Below, piece by piece: positions 21,691 through 34,009 of a stretch of 64,000 nucleotides of DNA. Source of the DNA: Hymenopus coronatus (taxonomy: Eukaryota > Arthropoda > Insecta > Mantodea > Hymenopodidae); the NCBI GenBank assembly GCA_030762935.1, contig CM060887.1, positions 7,990,501-8,054,500 of the forward strand. The letters are read 5' to 3'. The position numbers were made by a program, and so were the translations under genes. The notes below the pieces were generated by a model. The model worked only from the letters and a program-made list of their open reading frames with translations. It made no database searches and was not told the DNA's origin. Position 1 is the first letter of the stretch. The number at the start of each line of letters is the position of its first letter.

Positions 21691-23050
21691 GCACCCGACT
21701 TATCACACCTCAGCTCTGTTGTTGTAAGGCATCTATTGCATTCTCGGTGTTGGCTGCCATTGTTGTTGTACGTTAGGTAGTTCCATTCCTATAATCTGAT
21801 AGTCGAATATTATGACTGAAAAAGGTTGAAAAGTGTTGTTACTAGAAGCATTCATTTATGTATTGATATTTTTTTAAATGAATTGGTTTGAATACTAGTA
21901 AGATGCTAACAGCTCCCAGCCTGCAGTCTAGGAGAGTAACAAAAGTAGATTGGGAAGAAATAATTAACTGTATAAATGCATCAGATTTCTATTGGGAGCA
22001 ATGATGTCAGTGAATGGTAGCTTAACAGAGTATAATTTATTCGTCCAACGACAATTGTAAAGGAATGTCATTGATGATGACTGTAAAAGACTAGGGCATT
22101 TGTATTTTAAACTATCAGCAGAGCTTTACTAGTGATGAAAAATGATGCCTTATCTGTTAGCAATTAGCTTATCCAGTGACTATAAAAACAAAGCAAAAGA
22201 TAGGAACTGATGTTGTGCAAAATTGGGGCTAAATTCAGTTGACATTCCTCTGCACCTCTAGTTCCACGTAGTTTAAATTTGTTTTTGAGATTATAAGTAT
22301 CATTTTTAATGTTATATTTTCTGTTTTGAATTGAAATGTTAATAACTGTACACAAAATTGTAATTAAATGTAGATATAGAAAATATTAATACCTTTACAA
22401 CTGCTTTAAAGTTAGCAGGTTACGTACCTTGCCAAGATACAGCCTCTTTAAATGAATGTGTATAGATAAGTAATTTGGAAACCATTTTCCTTTGAGTTTT
22501 GTCAGCGTCTCATCTTTGTTGATATTGATGGATGAATCTGAGTGGACATTGTTGCCTGGTTATAAATATTTGTGATACAATTATATAGATGTTCAGATTG
22601 TAATTTTTTACTATTATGTTTAAGTTTTGCTAGTCGAAGAATGTCTATAGATCAGAAAATATTAAATATTTTCCACAAAGTGTTTGTAATTATGGAGCAG
22701 AGTGTATTATAAATTGTTTCATAAGCATATTATGTACATTATTTGTTTTCTCACCAAGAGCATTGCATAATAAGTTATGTTTTACAACTACCCTCAAAAT
22801 ATTGTACGTAATGCAATGATTAGTTTGTCATTGAACTGATGTAATTTGTATATATTGTATTATTTTCATATGATATATATGTATATACATATACATACTA
22901 TCTACATAATATATTGGCTGAATATAGTTTAATAATGTAATATTTCTGAAATTCTTCCCATCCCCAGTTTCTCAACATTGCACTAATTAAAATGCTGGCA
23001 TTTTTCTTTTTATTGGAATCCATAGGATGAGAACATGAATAGCATCAGCA
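21691..23050. other. Intergenic AT-rich DNA, nothing recognised
   Basis: Contains scattered short open frames and several AATAAA-like hexamers but no conserved coding trace and no repeat family found elsewhere in the window. It may include more USP32 3' UTR. Confidence 0.4.
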
Positions 23051-23054
23051 GTTT

Positions 23055-23257
23055 GATGACCTTGAAAGTCGCTGGTTAGGTGTTGGCCTTCTGATCTCCA
23101 GCTTGAATATTCAAACCTGGCCCAGACTGATCGTTTTTAAGTGTGATTAAATGCTGCAGTAGATTTGCTGGCATGCAAAAGAACTCCAGGGACGAAATTC
23201 CAGCACACCAGCAGTGCTGATATGATCCTGGCAATTGACAGCAACATCAAGAAACAA

Positions 23258-23289
<32 letters not shown>

Positions 23290-23290
23290 C
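23055..23290 (+). repeat. tRNA-derived SINE with (ATA)n tail
   Basis: The head has CTGGTTAGGTGTTGGCC (box A-like) and TATTCAAACCTGG (box B-like). The body contains 'aaaagaactccagggacgaa', and the repeat ends in (AAT)n at about 23260-23287, a complete insect SINE plan. Confidence 0.6.
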
Positions 23291-23469
23291 CATGAAATTA
23301 GATATGTGCGACAAAAAAATTTAGCAATTACCTGAAGTGATACATAGCCAATAAAGTTGACTGATACCACACAGTTTGAAACCAGCTAGTAGATGGCAAT
23401 GCACAATGAGTGCAGCAACAGTTGCTGGTTGTTACTTTTTCTAGTCCATGTGTGCAATTTTCTAGTGGA

Positions 23470-24260
23470 TTATTGTATTCCGCCAAAAATTTAATGCTGA
23501 GATTTCACTGGAAATATATGTTTTGAGGTCTCTTGAGTCAAAAAAAAAAAATTAGAATAAGGTCTATCTGTGGACAGCATAGCTCAAAAACGAAAAGACT
23601 GTTAAATACCAAACTTGCTATTTAAGTTCCTTATCTTCCAAGGATGTGACACAAAGATTTTCAAGAAAATCACCCATTCCCAACTACCCATTATATGGAA
23701 CATTTTTTGAATATTGTGATTTTCTCAAAAATGGCTCTATGATTTTTATTAAAATGTATGTTTAAGATATTCCATTTGTCGTGAAAATATTTTGAATTTA
23801 CTGGGAATAGCAGAATAGCCTCTAAAAGCCTCTTCATTTTGGATGACTTTAATATAGCTTTTGTATAACTAGTAAACCATAAGAGATAGACAAAAATTGT
23901 AGAAATTTCATTAAAACGCATTGTCATATACATTTTTTTGTACAGTTGACTGTTTTAGAGATATTCTAGTTGGTTTCAGTTTAAGATACTAAACTTTTCT
24001 CAAACAGGAAGTCATACCTAGCAAACAAAGAGAACTCAATTTCAATTGTTTCACATAGCAACCAGCTTATAAAAGACTTGACGAGCGCTTTAGCATGTGC
24101 ATTCTCTTCTTTTTCTGCTACTCACAAAGAAGCAAGTAATAACACCAATTCTGTTTATCTTGATTAGCATGATACAGATAAGAATAGTCTTTTGTAAGAA
24201 AAGTTTATTTGTGGAACAGCTAGAGAAAATAATGTGTATGGAACACATCATATTTTTAAT
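23470..24260 (+). repeat. Family R copy, forward, lacking hairpin tip
   Basis: Begins at 'attgtattccgccaaaaatt' and ends at 'gtgtatggaacacatcatat'. The order of internal blocks is standard. Confidence 0.75.
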
Positions 24261-24950
24261 AGTAATATTGATTTCTTTCATATATAGTTTAGGCCACAGT
24301 AAAATGGTACAAATAACATAACCTTTTTAATTATATTCTTTTACATTTGCGATTATTTTGTTAAAATTTGGGTTAGCTTCAATAGAGCCATTTTTATTCA
24401 TGCCAAACTTATATTGGTCAGTCAAGTAAGATCTGTATTTTGATTTCATCGCTAATATGTGAAAGCTAACACAGCCAAACTTTTAGCTGCAAAGAATCTT
24501 AATTGGGTATGTTTTACAACTAATAATTGTTTTAAATACATCAACACCATATTCACCATGACGTCTTTCAAAACCTTATCAATTTTTCAGGGATATTACA
24601 TCTATTCTAGCTACAAATCCAGCCTACCCTTGCTGGGTATATAGGATTAACCAAAAGATCAAAATCATTTCCCAACAAATAATTTTCTTACTAGATTTTG
24701 TTGTAAGGTAATATACTTATTATATTCTTGTGCTCATTTGTATTTTGAAGGGATTGCAAAGAGGGTGAATATCCAGCTGCCCTCTTATATCTGTCCTTTC
24801 CTTAGTTCCAACTACACAGTAAAACTTTAATTTATTGTACATGTTTACTAATTTTGGGTGCTGCTTTGTTGGTTAAGCTCATTTATTTAGTATTTATTTA
24901 TTTACTCCCTTTCAACAGAACATAAGTCCCAATTACTAAAATTATGATCA
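24261..24950. other. Intergenic stretch, nothing recognised
   Basis: AT-rich sequence without a coding trace, repeat similarity or splice-linked open frame. Confidence 0.4.
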
Positions 24951-26990
24951 AGGTTTAGAATCTGCTGTGATGATTTTCGAATTTGAACTCTGTCATGGCC
25001 CAACATTACTTCCTAAGAGGCCATATCATGCAGGGGTATATACTGTTTCTGTCTTAAAAATCATCAGGAAATTGCTTAGAGTCCTATATGGAAGACTTAA
25101 CAACCGAGCCAAGGAACTGAACGCCAGGTAAAGAAATGCTCCACAGAAGACTTAAGTACTTAAAGGTTCAAAACATCAGGATGCCATACAATATGTGTTT
25201 GCATCTAACCACCTAAATCTGTAGCTGATGGTCAGTATTCCAAAATTGGCCATATCCAGACATTTGAAGGCCCTTAAGAACCAGATCAGGAACCATCGCT
25301 TGTCCGCAGTCAGTGGACAGCTAGAGGAGATGCTGCAGGAGTTTGCCCTGTCAATCGAACAGCTGGTAAACAAATTATGTGTGCCATGAAGCTGTCTTCT
25401 TCTTTGTTCGATGATGCCTGATACTCAAGGACTATGAGAGAAAGCAGTATGTTTGCATTAAGAATGGAGACAATCAAAATAATAGCTGACTCCAGCTTGA
25501 AGACTATTGTTATTTGATACAATGGTAAGAGAGGATCAACCCCAGAGATGACTTGCAAGTAGTATATATGGCAGTGTGGCCACCTAGGACATCCATGAAT
25601 ATTTATGAACATCAAGCTGGCAAGCAGGCAGGAAACAAGAAAGGATCGGCATGGTAAGGAGCACTTCTAGGACATCTTTACGACCCCCTTTAGTGACATT
25701 GTGTGCCTTGGGCAGAAGAGTGAATGACAGCCTCATCGCAAATGACTAAGTACATGGAAAACTGCTTGTTACTAGAGGACAGTAATCAGACCTGATGCAG
25801 CAAAGAACTTGCAGACAAGACAACCGAGTTGGCCCTGCCATCTATTGGCTGCATTGCATGACACCTTGTCTAAGGTGAAGGAGGCCTTGTTGACGTTGAC
25901 CCTGGGACCTGTGGGTTTTGTTACGAGGATATGATTCTGGGACTGCATCACTGTTGACCTAGTAGTTGAAGACTATATCACCATCTTGGGCAACAACTTC
26001 GAAGCCCATCTCTAGAACCTTATCAAGATATTGCAGAGGCAGCAGGTAGTGAAGGTGAACGCGAATAAGTGTCAACTCTTCTACAAGGAAGTTAACTACC
26101 TGAGCCACATAGTCTCACTAACTGGGGTGACCTCGGACCAGGAGAAGGTTGTGAGAGATTGACCTCGCCCAAAAGGTAAACGAGTTGCGCAGTTTCCTGA
26201 GTCTATGCAGCTTTCACCGCTGGTTCGTCAGAGGTTTCTCAAATGTCGCGAAACTCGTCTGACGGGTAAAATCGGCCGTTTCAGTCGCTTAAATCAGCAC
26301 CCTGCAGTGCGGCCGTCTTAGGTTTACCACAACCAGACAGCAGTTTTTATCCTGGACTTTGACATTGGATATATTGGACTGCGATATTGGAGGCCTAGTA
26401 TTTCAGATTCAGGATGAGCAGGAGCGGATATATCCTATTGCAGCAAGATCTCCAATGCGGAAAAGAACAGACCTGAAATATTCCCTACATCTGCAGGCTC
26501 TGCCGAAATTAAACGGACAGCTGCGGCACGATCCTTCTCCAACTTACTGCAGTGGCCGCACTCCTCTGGGTACTGTCATATTAATGTATTGAAGAGGTTC
26601 CTTCCTTTTCGATGTTCTAATATGAAGCTGTATTCTTGAAGGCTCTGGTCCCAATGGCTGCCTGGTCAGTCCTCAGGTGGAATGGTTGACCTTACAGGTA
26701 CTTATGGAAATTCTTCAGCACCGTTCACGATTAGTTCTTTTCCGTATTGGAGATCTTGCTGCAATAGGATATGTCCGCTCCTGCTCATCCTGAATCTGAA
26801 ATACTAGGCCTCCTGGCGGACGCCGACTTAGAGTGGAGGAAGGGATTGGGCCGAGATGGAAAGACATCTTACTCGGGAGTATTGTGTGTAAGTCCTACAG
26901 ACCCAATGGGACTCATTGAAGAACAAGGAGGGTATGTAAATTGTTTGGGAGTACCTGACGGGAAGAGAGAAAAAAGAGAGAGAGAGAGCA
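24950..26990 (+). mobile_element. Ty3/gypsy gag-pol remnant
   Basis: A gag-like stretch around 25270-25380 reads AVSGQLEEMLQEFALSIEQL, as in insect gypsy capsids. RT follows with decayed YLDDIIV (VEDYITILGNNFEAHL), NANKCQLFYKEVNYL and TSDQEKV. RNase H traces come next, then a region that folds back on itself. It shares the segment 'ggcagaagagtgaatgacag' with the copy at 14.6 kb, so both are the same family. No LTRs are recognised. Confidence 0.65.
26389..26813. repeat. 80-bp inverted repeat in gypsy remnant
   Basis: 26389-26468 (starting GGAGGCCTAGTATTTCAGAT) is repeated inverted at 26734-26813 with only a few mismatches. The repeated piece comes from the RNase H region. Confidence 0.8.
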
Positions 26991-27177
26991 GTTGATTCTC
27001 CCTCAGAAAAAGCCGACGGAAGGCCTGGAGAAATTGCATGAACAAATTAGGGAGGACATCCTAGACCTAACCGGCTATCAACAAGCTGATAAAGGTATTA
27101 CTACTTTAGGCTATCGGCAAACGCTATACGGCGGTGGTGACAATGCCATATGTGTGTGCAACTCGCACAGTAATTAT

Positions 27178-27690
27178 AGCATAAAATGTGTATTTTAACG
27201 AATAATATGCATTGTGTAGTCAGTTTTTGTCTATCTTTTAGACTTACCAGTTACGCATAAGTCATTAAGAATGAAGATGAGAAGAGCATTCCTAGTAGAT
27301 TACAGATATACAATTTATTTGTAATGTAATTATCTTTTAAGTAAGATATTTTAATCAAAATCGTTAGAAAATAACAATTTTCAACATTTGTTTTATTGCA
27401 TGGTGTAGTTTATCTTGGAGAGATTTTCTTGTAAAACTCTGTGTCGCATCCTTGGAAGATACTGAACTCAAGTAACAAGTTCGGTAATTAACAACTTTTG
27501 CTTTTCGAGTAATCGTGTTTATGGATATGAATATGGACCTTTTTCTAAAAAAATTTTTTTTTATTCAGGGGGTCTCAAAACACGTATTTCAGATGAAATA
27601 TCAGTATCAGATTTTCGGGTGGAATAGAATACCTCATCTTCCCACTATGTACATTGTACACGTTGTCTAGAAAGTAAGAAGCATTTTAAA
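27178..27690 (-). repeat. Family R copy, reverse, left part
   Basis: Runs from the 'aaaatgtgtattttaacgaa' block to a decayed hairpin end (ACTATGTACATTGT, then 'ctagaaagtaagaa'). Confidence 0.7.
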
Positions 27691-28795
27691 GTTTAGCCAA
27701 TTTCGCCGGCTCCCTCTGCTCTTTACTACTCTATACTCTCTGGACGACCTATACACATTTACATTGCTAATATTGGCTATTGTGGTAAACAGCTGTAGCA
27801 GTGGAAAGGCTGTTTGAAAGGTTCAGGAATCCAGACTGTATATGAAATGTTTAAAGTGCAAGTGATTACTTCTTAGAAAACTAGTGGGTGCCGGGTGTGT
27901 TGTCGGTATTAATCTGCTAGCAGAAATAACAAGACATCCAAGAACGTGAGTTCACAGGTGAGTTCAACATTTTGTATTGTAACAAAATTATGTTTTGATA
28001 TTTGCATTTTATACTGGGTGTTTACATTTATGGTATTTAGAAACTTTTTTTGTATTTTTTTATCAGATGACATTACAACTATTTGTATAAAAATGATCTG
28101 GATCTTGAGAATTTTCTTCCAACTTTTGCGAGACGTCTAGACGTCAGGTAAAAAGGTTTACTTGGCTTCACTCCCGATGTAGGGCACCGCTAGTAATCGC
28201 TGTATGCATAAAACATACGCGTCTGCGGTAGTATTTTAGGTTATTATGCAGAATTTGGGCTGCTCGAAAAATCGAATGAAACTTAAGTGCGATTGATTGA
28301 TGTATTCGCGATGACGATTTCAAAGGTTTTATTTGGCAGTCAAGCTTGGAGTTTACTATAGACAAACTGGCTCTTCCTTCCTTACGTGATCCAGATTTGG
28401 TAATTTTGTTATTCTGCCATTAGAGTTGCTTTGTTGTTACTGGTCTGTTATTAACTTTTGGGGCCCTAAGCCGCAAAGTGTAGCCGAGGGATCTGTGAAG
28501 CTAAAACCCCAATGAGCCTAAGAAGTAAAAATCTGGGTAATTCTGCACAACGGCTCTATTAAAAACGGTAAATACCCTGTTGGTATCTACCTAGTTATAG
28601 TAGGAAATAAAAGTGATATGTGCGGATTATGGTGAAAACACAATTAAAATCGGTTTATAAGTGGAGGGTGCAGAATTACTCTGATTCTTATATAATTTGA
28701 CAGGTATTGAATTCACGGTCTGAATCAAGTCTTACTATTATCCTTGTCATATGCCTAGTTCATGGAATCAGCCAACCCGTAGCAGCACAGTAGAG
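27691..28795. other. Intergenic stretch, nothing recognised
   Basis: Around 28.1-28.7 kb the base composition is less AT-rich, but I find no conserved coding motif, no inverted ends and no match within the window. Confidence 0.35.
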
Positions 28796-29565
28796 ACATT
28801 CTATTGAATATGTACACACATAACACAACAGTTCTAGAACAAGGGATAAGCAACTTAGAATTTATACATACAATAGCAGAAACAATAAACACTTTAAAAA
28901 CATGGTTTAGTAGTAATGGATTAAAACTGAACACATCTAAAACTTCTATTATGCTGTTTAGAACCCAAACAAAAACATCTACAGCTAATATAAATTCTGT
29001 GGACACTGCTAAAATACTAGGATTATATGTTGAACAGTCAGTTGAAATAGCAGAAACACATACGATACATCACAAAAAGATTAAACAGTGCCTGTTTCAA
29101 TATGTTATACGTGACTCATAACACAAACCTAGAGACGAGAAAAATTGTGTATTTCAGGTACTTCCATTCTTATGGTGTAATACTACGTATGGGGACATGC
29201 AACTAGTGAATCAATATTTAAAAGTCAAAAGAAAATAGTCCAGATAATGTCATATGCAGCTGCATGTGTATCCTGTACAGGCCTGTTTAAAGATCTTAGA
29301 ACACTTACTTTTCCATCACAATATATACTTGAACTTTGCAAACATAAACATGTAAATTTTGACAAATGGTAGAGTACTTAAAATCAATACACTTATGAAA
29401 CAAAAACAAAAAGTAAACTAAACCCACTTGAACAGAGACTAACACTGTTTGAAAACATCCTTCTTTTTTCTGGAATAAATGCATATAACAAACTACCTCC
29501 CAATATAAGAGAAATAAAGGATACTAAGCTGTTCAGTAAAACTGTTAAACATCTTCATTAATAAA
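28796..29565 (+). mobile_element. LINE reverse transcriptase remnant
   Basis: The stretch after the RT catalytic box is readable: LKTWFSSNGLKLNTSKT, ILGLYVEQS, then a broken 'SLMMYGVILWGHAT' segment and, at the end, NAYNKLPPNIREIKD. This order is that of Jockey/CR1-like non-LTR elements. The 5' part and the YADD box are missing. Confidence 0.7.
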
Positions 29566-29604
29566 TCTTATCACTCGGTAAAGAAATATATGGATGATAA
29601 TATA

Positions 29605-30109
29605 CAGTAGAACCTCACAAAGTGGACCCCAACAGCTGTTTAATAGTGACAACCTTCGCGCACTGCCTCCCGTCAGTCTCAGTCGGTCGCCTGTTTGTGT
29701 CGCAGCTAGTGGCAGGTTGTTGACCTTTCCAAGGTTGAAGATAACAATGATAAAAACATGTCTACACATTACAAACATTTGAGGCATCTGCACGAGGTAA
29801 TTATTAAAGAAATTAATGTCAAAGGAAGACAAAAGATCAGCTGTTTCTTCAAACCATTAAGCATGTCAAGTGTGATCAATGAGAAGTTTGCCTTGATTGC
29901 CATGTTCTAATTCTGTTCTGTGCAACAATGATATCTTGTATACTAAATAACCTTTGTATTTCTTAAATTTAAAATTCATGTTCTTTTTACTAACAGAGTA
30001 CTTAAATGTGTACCCTGGCTCATTTCAGAGATTGTTTTGTTTAGTCCGGGCTTTCATTAATTTGGACAAGGTAGATCCCCAATTAGATCGGATTAATGAG
30101 GTTCTACTG
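29605..30109. mobile_element. Pogo/Tigger-like MITE
   Basis: CAGTAGAACCTCA at the left and GAGGTTCTACTG at the right are inverted, and both are flanked by TA. These ends are typical of pogo/Tigger elements. The 505-bp interior has only weak, broken traces of coding sequence. The next 370 bp show nothing. Confidence 0.75.
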
Positions 30110-30484
30110 TATAAATGTAAATAGCAAGTGTAATTCGTACAGTTTTTCCATGATGTGTCACCAGTTTACAGAGCTATTGCTCAAACATTTTGTAAATGTA
30201 TGTGATGAATACACGTATAAATGTTATCAGCAATAAATGATCACCGGGAGAGTGAATCATGGCGCTATGATACAAACAACCGCTATTAATGAAGTAACTA
30301 AACTTAGCAGATTTATATGAGAGATATCAAAGGATAATACTGCAGTTGGTATAAACAAAACATTGCAATTGTTATTAAGTAAAAGTTTAACACACGTTTA
30401 GGCAGCTTTTTACTTCAAGAGAACAGCAAGAATTTCATGACAGACATCACCACAGGAATCATATTCTGTATTGTTGGTAAATTA

Positions 30485-30755
30485 ATTTGAATTTTATTTA
30501 CGGATGCTCTTTAACCACTATAACTATCAGCATCCCATTCTATATTGGGGGTGTGTAAGATTGCATAATAGCTCAGAGGCCTCTATTAGGCTTGAGGTTC
30601 TTTTACGTGCCAAAAATTGACATCACCTTTACTTACCTTCTGAAGGAAGCCATGCTAAGATTTTTATGTCCAAAAATACCCATCACACTTCACTGGATTT
30701 GATTTTGTAACCTTGAAAACCAGAAGATAGCATGTTACCCATAGATCAAGGAGGA
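30485..30755 (-). repeat. tRNA-derived SINE (family S)
   Basis: Same blocks as the copy at 14.3 kb: 'ttatttacggatgctcttta', 'gctcagaggcctct', 'gaaggaagccatgctaagat'. The tRNA-like head at the right is decayed. From its end to about 31320 nothing is recognised. Confidence 0.6.
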
Positions 30756-31319
30756 CAACCTTTGTATTCATCATTATCTGAGTCACTGTCTTCTAAGAAC
30801 ACGAAAAATGAGCCTTGCCTGACTACAAATGACTTGAAAATTATATTTGCCACGGTTTTTGGTCAAAAGTGCTAGGTTTTTGTTCTGATGTTTTGGTATC
30901 GTACCCTCTAAAATATACATTTAGCAAACATATGCTCTGACTAAGTTTGGATACTATTGAGTCTTATAACTGGTAGGTATATCATGAAACGTTAAACACA
31001 CAACACTCCACAAGATAGCTACACCAAAACTTAATTGTTGCTGGCACTGCTTCACATTCATCCCTCATTGTGTTGTATAACTATAAGCTGACTCAGGATT
31101 ATTTATTTACAGTGACAAGTATATGCATATTTTGTTACAGTCAGATCAAACATTGAGCTCATTGAAATTTAAACAAAAAAGTTTCTTTATTATTTTTAAT
31201 CAAAGTTAAAAACGATTGTACAACTTGAACTATCAGTGCTAGAAATATGGAGTTTTCACAGTATGCACAGAAATGAGTGATCTCTCTTTACAGAGCTATA
31301 AGTTTTCTGAAGCTGATCT

Positions 31320-32640
31320 ATTTGAATTTATATGATAGTATTGTTGTAGAATATGCTGATGATATTACTATTATAACTAAAGGATCTTCGGACAAGGAAG
31401 TCGAAGGTAAAGCAAATAAAATTCTAAAAATAGTAAAATAATATTTCACAGCATTAAATTTGATAATAACTGTTAAAAAAACATGTTGGATGAATTTTGA
31501 GTTGAAAAAAAAGTTGAAGGAACATGACAATTTAGTATTGATGGTGAGAGTATTACGGAGTCATGTCAAACAAACTTTCTGTGGTGGTAATTAATAAACA
31601 TCTTAGCTGGAAGCAACACATAGAATACATCACTAAAAAAATAAACAAAGGTATATATGTAATGAGACAAAGAGAATGCTTAAAACATGTATATTTTGCT
31701 CTGGTCTACTCACATATAAAATATGGAATTTCTTTAGGGGAAATATAAATGCAAAAGACATGTTAACATTTTTCAGATTACAGAAGAAGCCTATTAGAAT
31801 TATTGCAGATGTTGATGGGGCAACCAGCTGCAGACATGCATTTAAGAAAGTCAATATTCTAACTGTTCCATGCATATATATGAGGGTCATTTCAGAAGTC
31901 ATGGCAACTATTTTATATTCCGAATAACGGAATATGGAGTTATTGTAGTATATACATTTGAAAACATGTTCACAGTAAGGGTTGCCACCATCAGATGACA
32001 TCTGAATGCATTGGTAGGTGCTAGTAGCCATATGCAAACATTAGTATCCTAGAGACTTTGTTCCAAGATGAATGTTGCTAAAGTTGAACAGCAAGCATAC
32101 GTAAAAATTGCATTTCTGCGTGGCGGGGAAACCCTGGGAGATTATTTTGAAGGTCATTAGCTCATAAGAGTATTACATTAAGTACATATACTTTTTTGTG
32201 CGCATGTAGTACGAATAAAACAATGATCACTATTTATGCATCTTTCAATGTCCCATACCCATAATCCCTTGTACCCAGATCCCAATTTAGTACCAACATT
32301 TCAAAGAGCATTCCAACGACTTTCAATTGTATAGCCTGAGTTTTGTTTCCTGCAGTCTATTGGCTGATAAAAATAGTTGCCATAACTTCTGAAATGACCC
32401 TCGTATATGAAAGTATAAAATTTGTAATAGAAGGGGACATGTATAAAAAATTGTAATATGCATTCATATAATGTAAGAAATAAAACATATTATCTTAGGA
32501 CCAAACTTAGAGGAACATTAAATATCAGAGCAAGAGAAAGTATTGTGAAAGAATTATACAGTAGAGTGCCTAAAAAAATAAAACACAGTAACATTAGGGT
32601 CATAAAATGATGCTAAACAGAGCAGGTTTTCTTGAACTAT
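31320..32640 (+). mobile_element. LINE remnant with YADD box, interrupted by a MITE
   Basis: EYADDITIITKGSS is the RT catalytic box. KANKILKIVK, an IT.KKI.KGIY region, FRLQKKPIRIIAD and, after the inserted MITE, a C-terminal segment with VKELYSRVPKKIKHS follow. It belongs to the same broad Jockey/CR1-like group as the 28.8 kb fragment. Several frame breaks inactivate it. Confidence 0.7.
31881..32403 (+). mobile_element. Mariner deletion derivative inside LINE
   Basis: Ends GAGGGTCATTTCAGAAGTCA and, inverted, the same with one or two changes, flanked by TATA on both sides. A start of transposase remains inside (MNVAKVEQQAYVKIAFLRGG). The element is younger than the LINE it splits. Confidence 0.85.
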
Positions 32641-32914
32641 TGAGGAGTACAAAAATGTAAATTATGTATAATGAAGTAGATTTCTAAGCAATTGTAAATG
32701 GTAATCTTTATACATTAATTGTTATGATATGACATATTCTTTTTATGTAAATCTAAAGGATGAATTGAAATGAAAGGGAGGACCTTAGTGGCTTAAAGTG
32801 CTTATGATGGAAAATAGGCTACGCCCTCGTGAACTAAGTCATTTGACAATAGCCTAGTCGATGTCATAATGCACTAGATACAATGAATCAAATCAATAAC
32901 AAGGAATGGAACAT
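32641..32914. other. Space between LINE remnant and gene end
   Basis: No coding trace or repeat match is seen in this short stretch before the poly(A) signal of the - strand gene. Confidence 0.35.
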
Positions 32915-33420
32915 ATTCTTTATTGAAACTTTTTAAATACAAGAAATAGAATGGTTAGTATCCTAATGAGCAAATAGTTTATATGAATTCATTCTTTGCG
33001 TATAAAAGCAGAAATCCCATTAATACATAATAACTAAGTACAAATACTTCACACAGTTTTTAAAAATGAAGGCATCATTGTTCTGGAAATATAAAATATT
33101 TTCATGCATCACCCATACATCCAGAGCAGTATATTACTTTATTAACTTCTGAAAGAACAATATACACACCTTGGAATAAAATAGTTTATATTCATCTATG
33201 TCCACTTTTCTTTTTATAAAAATATTACCATTTTACCTTGAAATTTAACAATAATTAAAAAATTTGATCTGCTACTTGATGCAAGATACAAGCTAGAACA
33301 GTGATAAAGGTGAAACACAAATTGATGCCTGGAATATTAAGTATCTGTTAATAACATAACATGAAAGTCTTGATTGCAGTTAATTTCACTGTTAACAAGT
33401 AATATAAACGCTACTATAGT
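32915..33420 (-). other. 3' UTR of the WH2 gene
   Basis: About 500 bp free of recognisable transposons lies after the stop. The - strand AATAAA signal at 32919-32924 is the likely poly(A) signal. The UTR end is inferred. Confidence 0.55.
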
Positions 33421-33807
33421 TCAACCGAGTTCAGCTAGCACAGAATTGAGATCTTCCTGCATGCTCACAGCCATTTCTTTCTGCTTGAAGAGCTCGTCCT
33501 TGAGTCGATCCAGGGTTGCCTTGAGGAGGTAGTTGCCTTTGCGTAAAGCAGCCAAACAGTTTTCATGTCGCTTCGACCTTTCTGTCAAGTTTTGTTTTCT
33601 CTTGTCAATAGGCGCATCAGGAGGGAGGTCACCATCGCTCTCTTCCTCTTCTGATTCTTCACTCTCACTTTCAGACTCAGACTCCTCACTTTCTTCTTCC
33701 TCTTCCTCCTCCTCTTCTTCCTCATCTTCATCATCCTTCATTAACTTAGCCATTTTGTCTACTTCTTTCTGCAGTGCTTTGTACTTCTTATTCTCTTCTT
33801 TCAAAAT
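33421..33807 (-). CDS. WH2 gene terminal exon: coiled coil, Glu/Ser run, C-terminus
   Basis: After ACAG it encodes 128 residues to TGA. ILKEENKKYKALQKEVDKMA continues the coiled coil of exon F. A run of more than 20 acidic or Ser residues follows. The conserved-looking end contains RHENCLAALRKGNYLL and LNSVLAELG. A Met inside the intron just before the acceptor is not the start of a gene. Confidence 0.9.
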   Translation of the reverse strand: MLKEENKKYKALQKEVDKMAKLMKDDEDEEEEEEEEEEESEESESESESEESEEEESDGDLPPDAPIDKRKQNLTERSKRHENCLAALRKGNYLLKATLDRLKDELFKQKEMAVSMQEDLNSVLAELG

Positions 33808-34009
33808 CTGTAACAAGTGTTATAGGTTAAAAGATTGTGCAAACAGTTGAAGCTATATTTGTGAACAGAACATAGTGGGGCTTCCTAGTCTTAATCAAAT
33901 TTCTCCTGCTCTGATGACATGCAAGTATCATAATGTGTCTTAACATATCTTTTCTTGCTTTCAACTACTCGAATCATGACAGGGAAAGGTCCACCCCATC
34001 CGTTAGGAG

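Noticed and set aside
22860..22920. Palindromic TATATAC-rich tract as a regulatory site
   Set aside because: Low-complexity AT sequence is expected by chance in DNA of this composition.
33533..33850. Ser-rich + strand open frame
   Set aside because: It is the antisense of the Glu/Ser run in the terminal exon of the WH2 gene.
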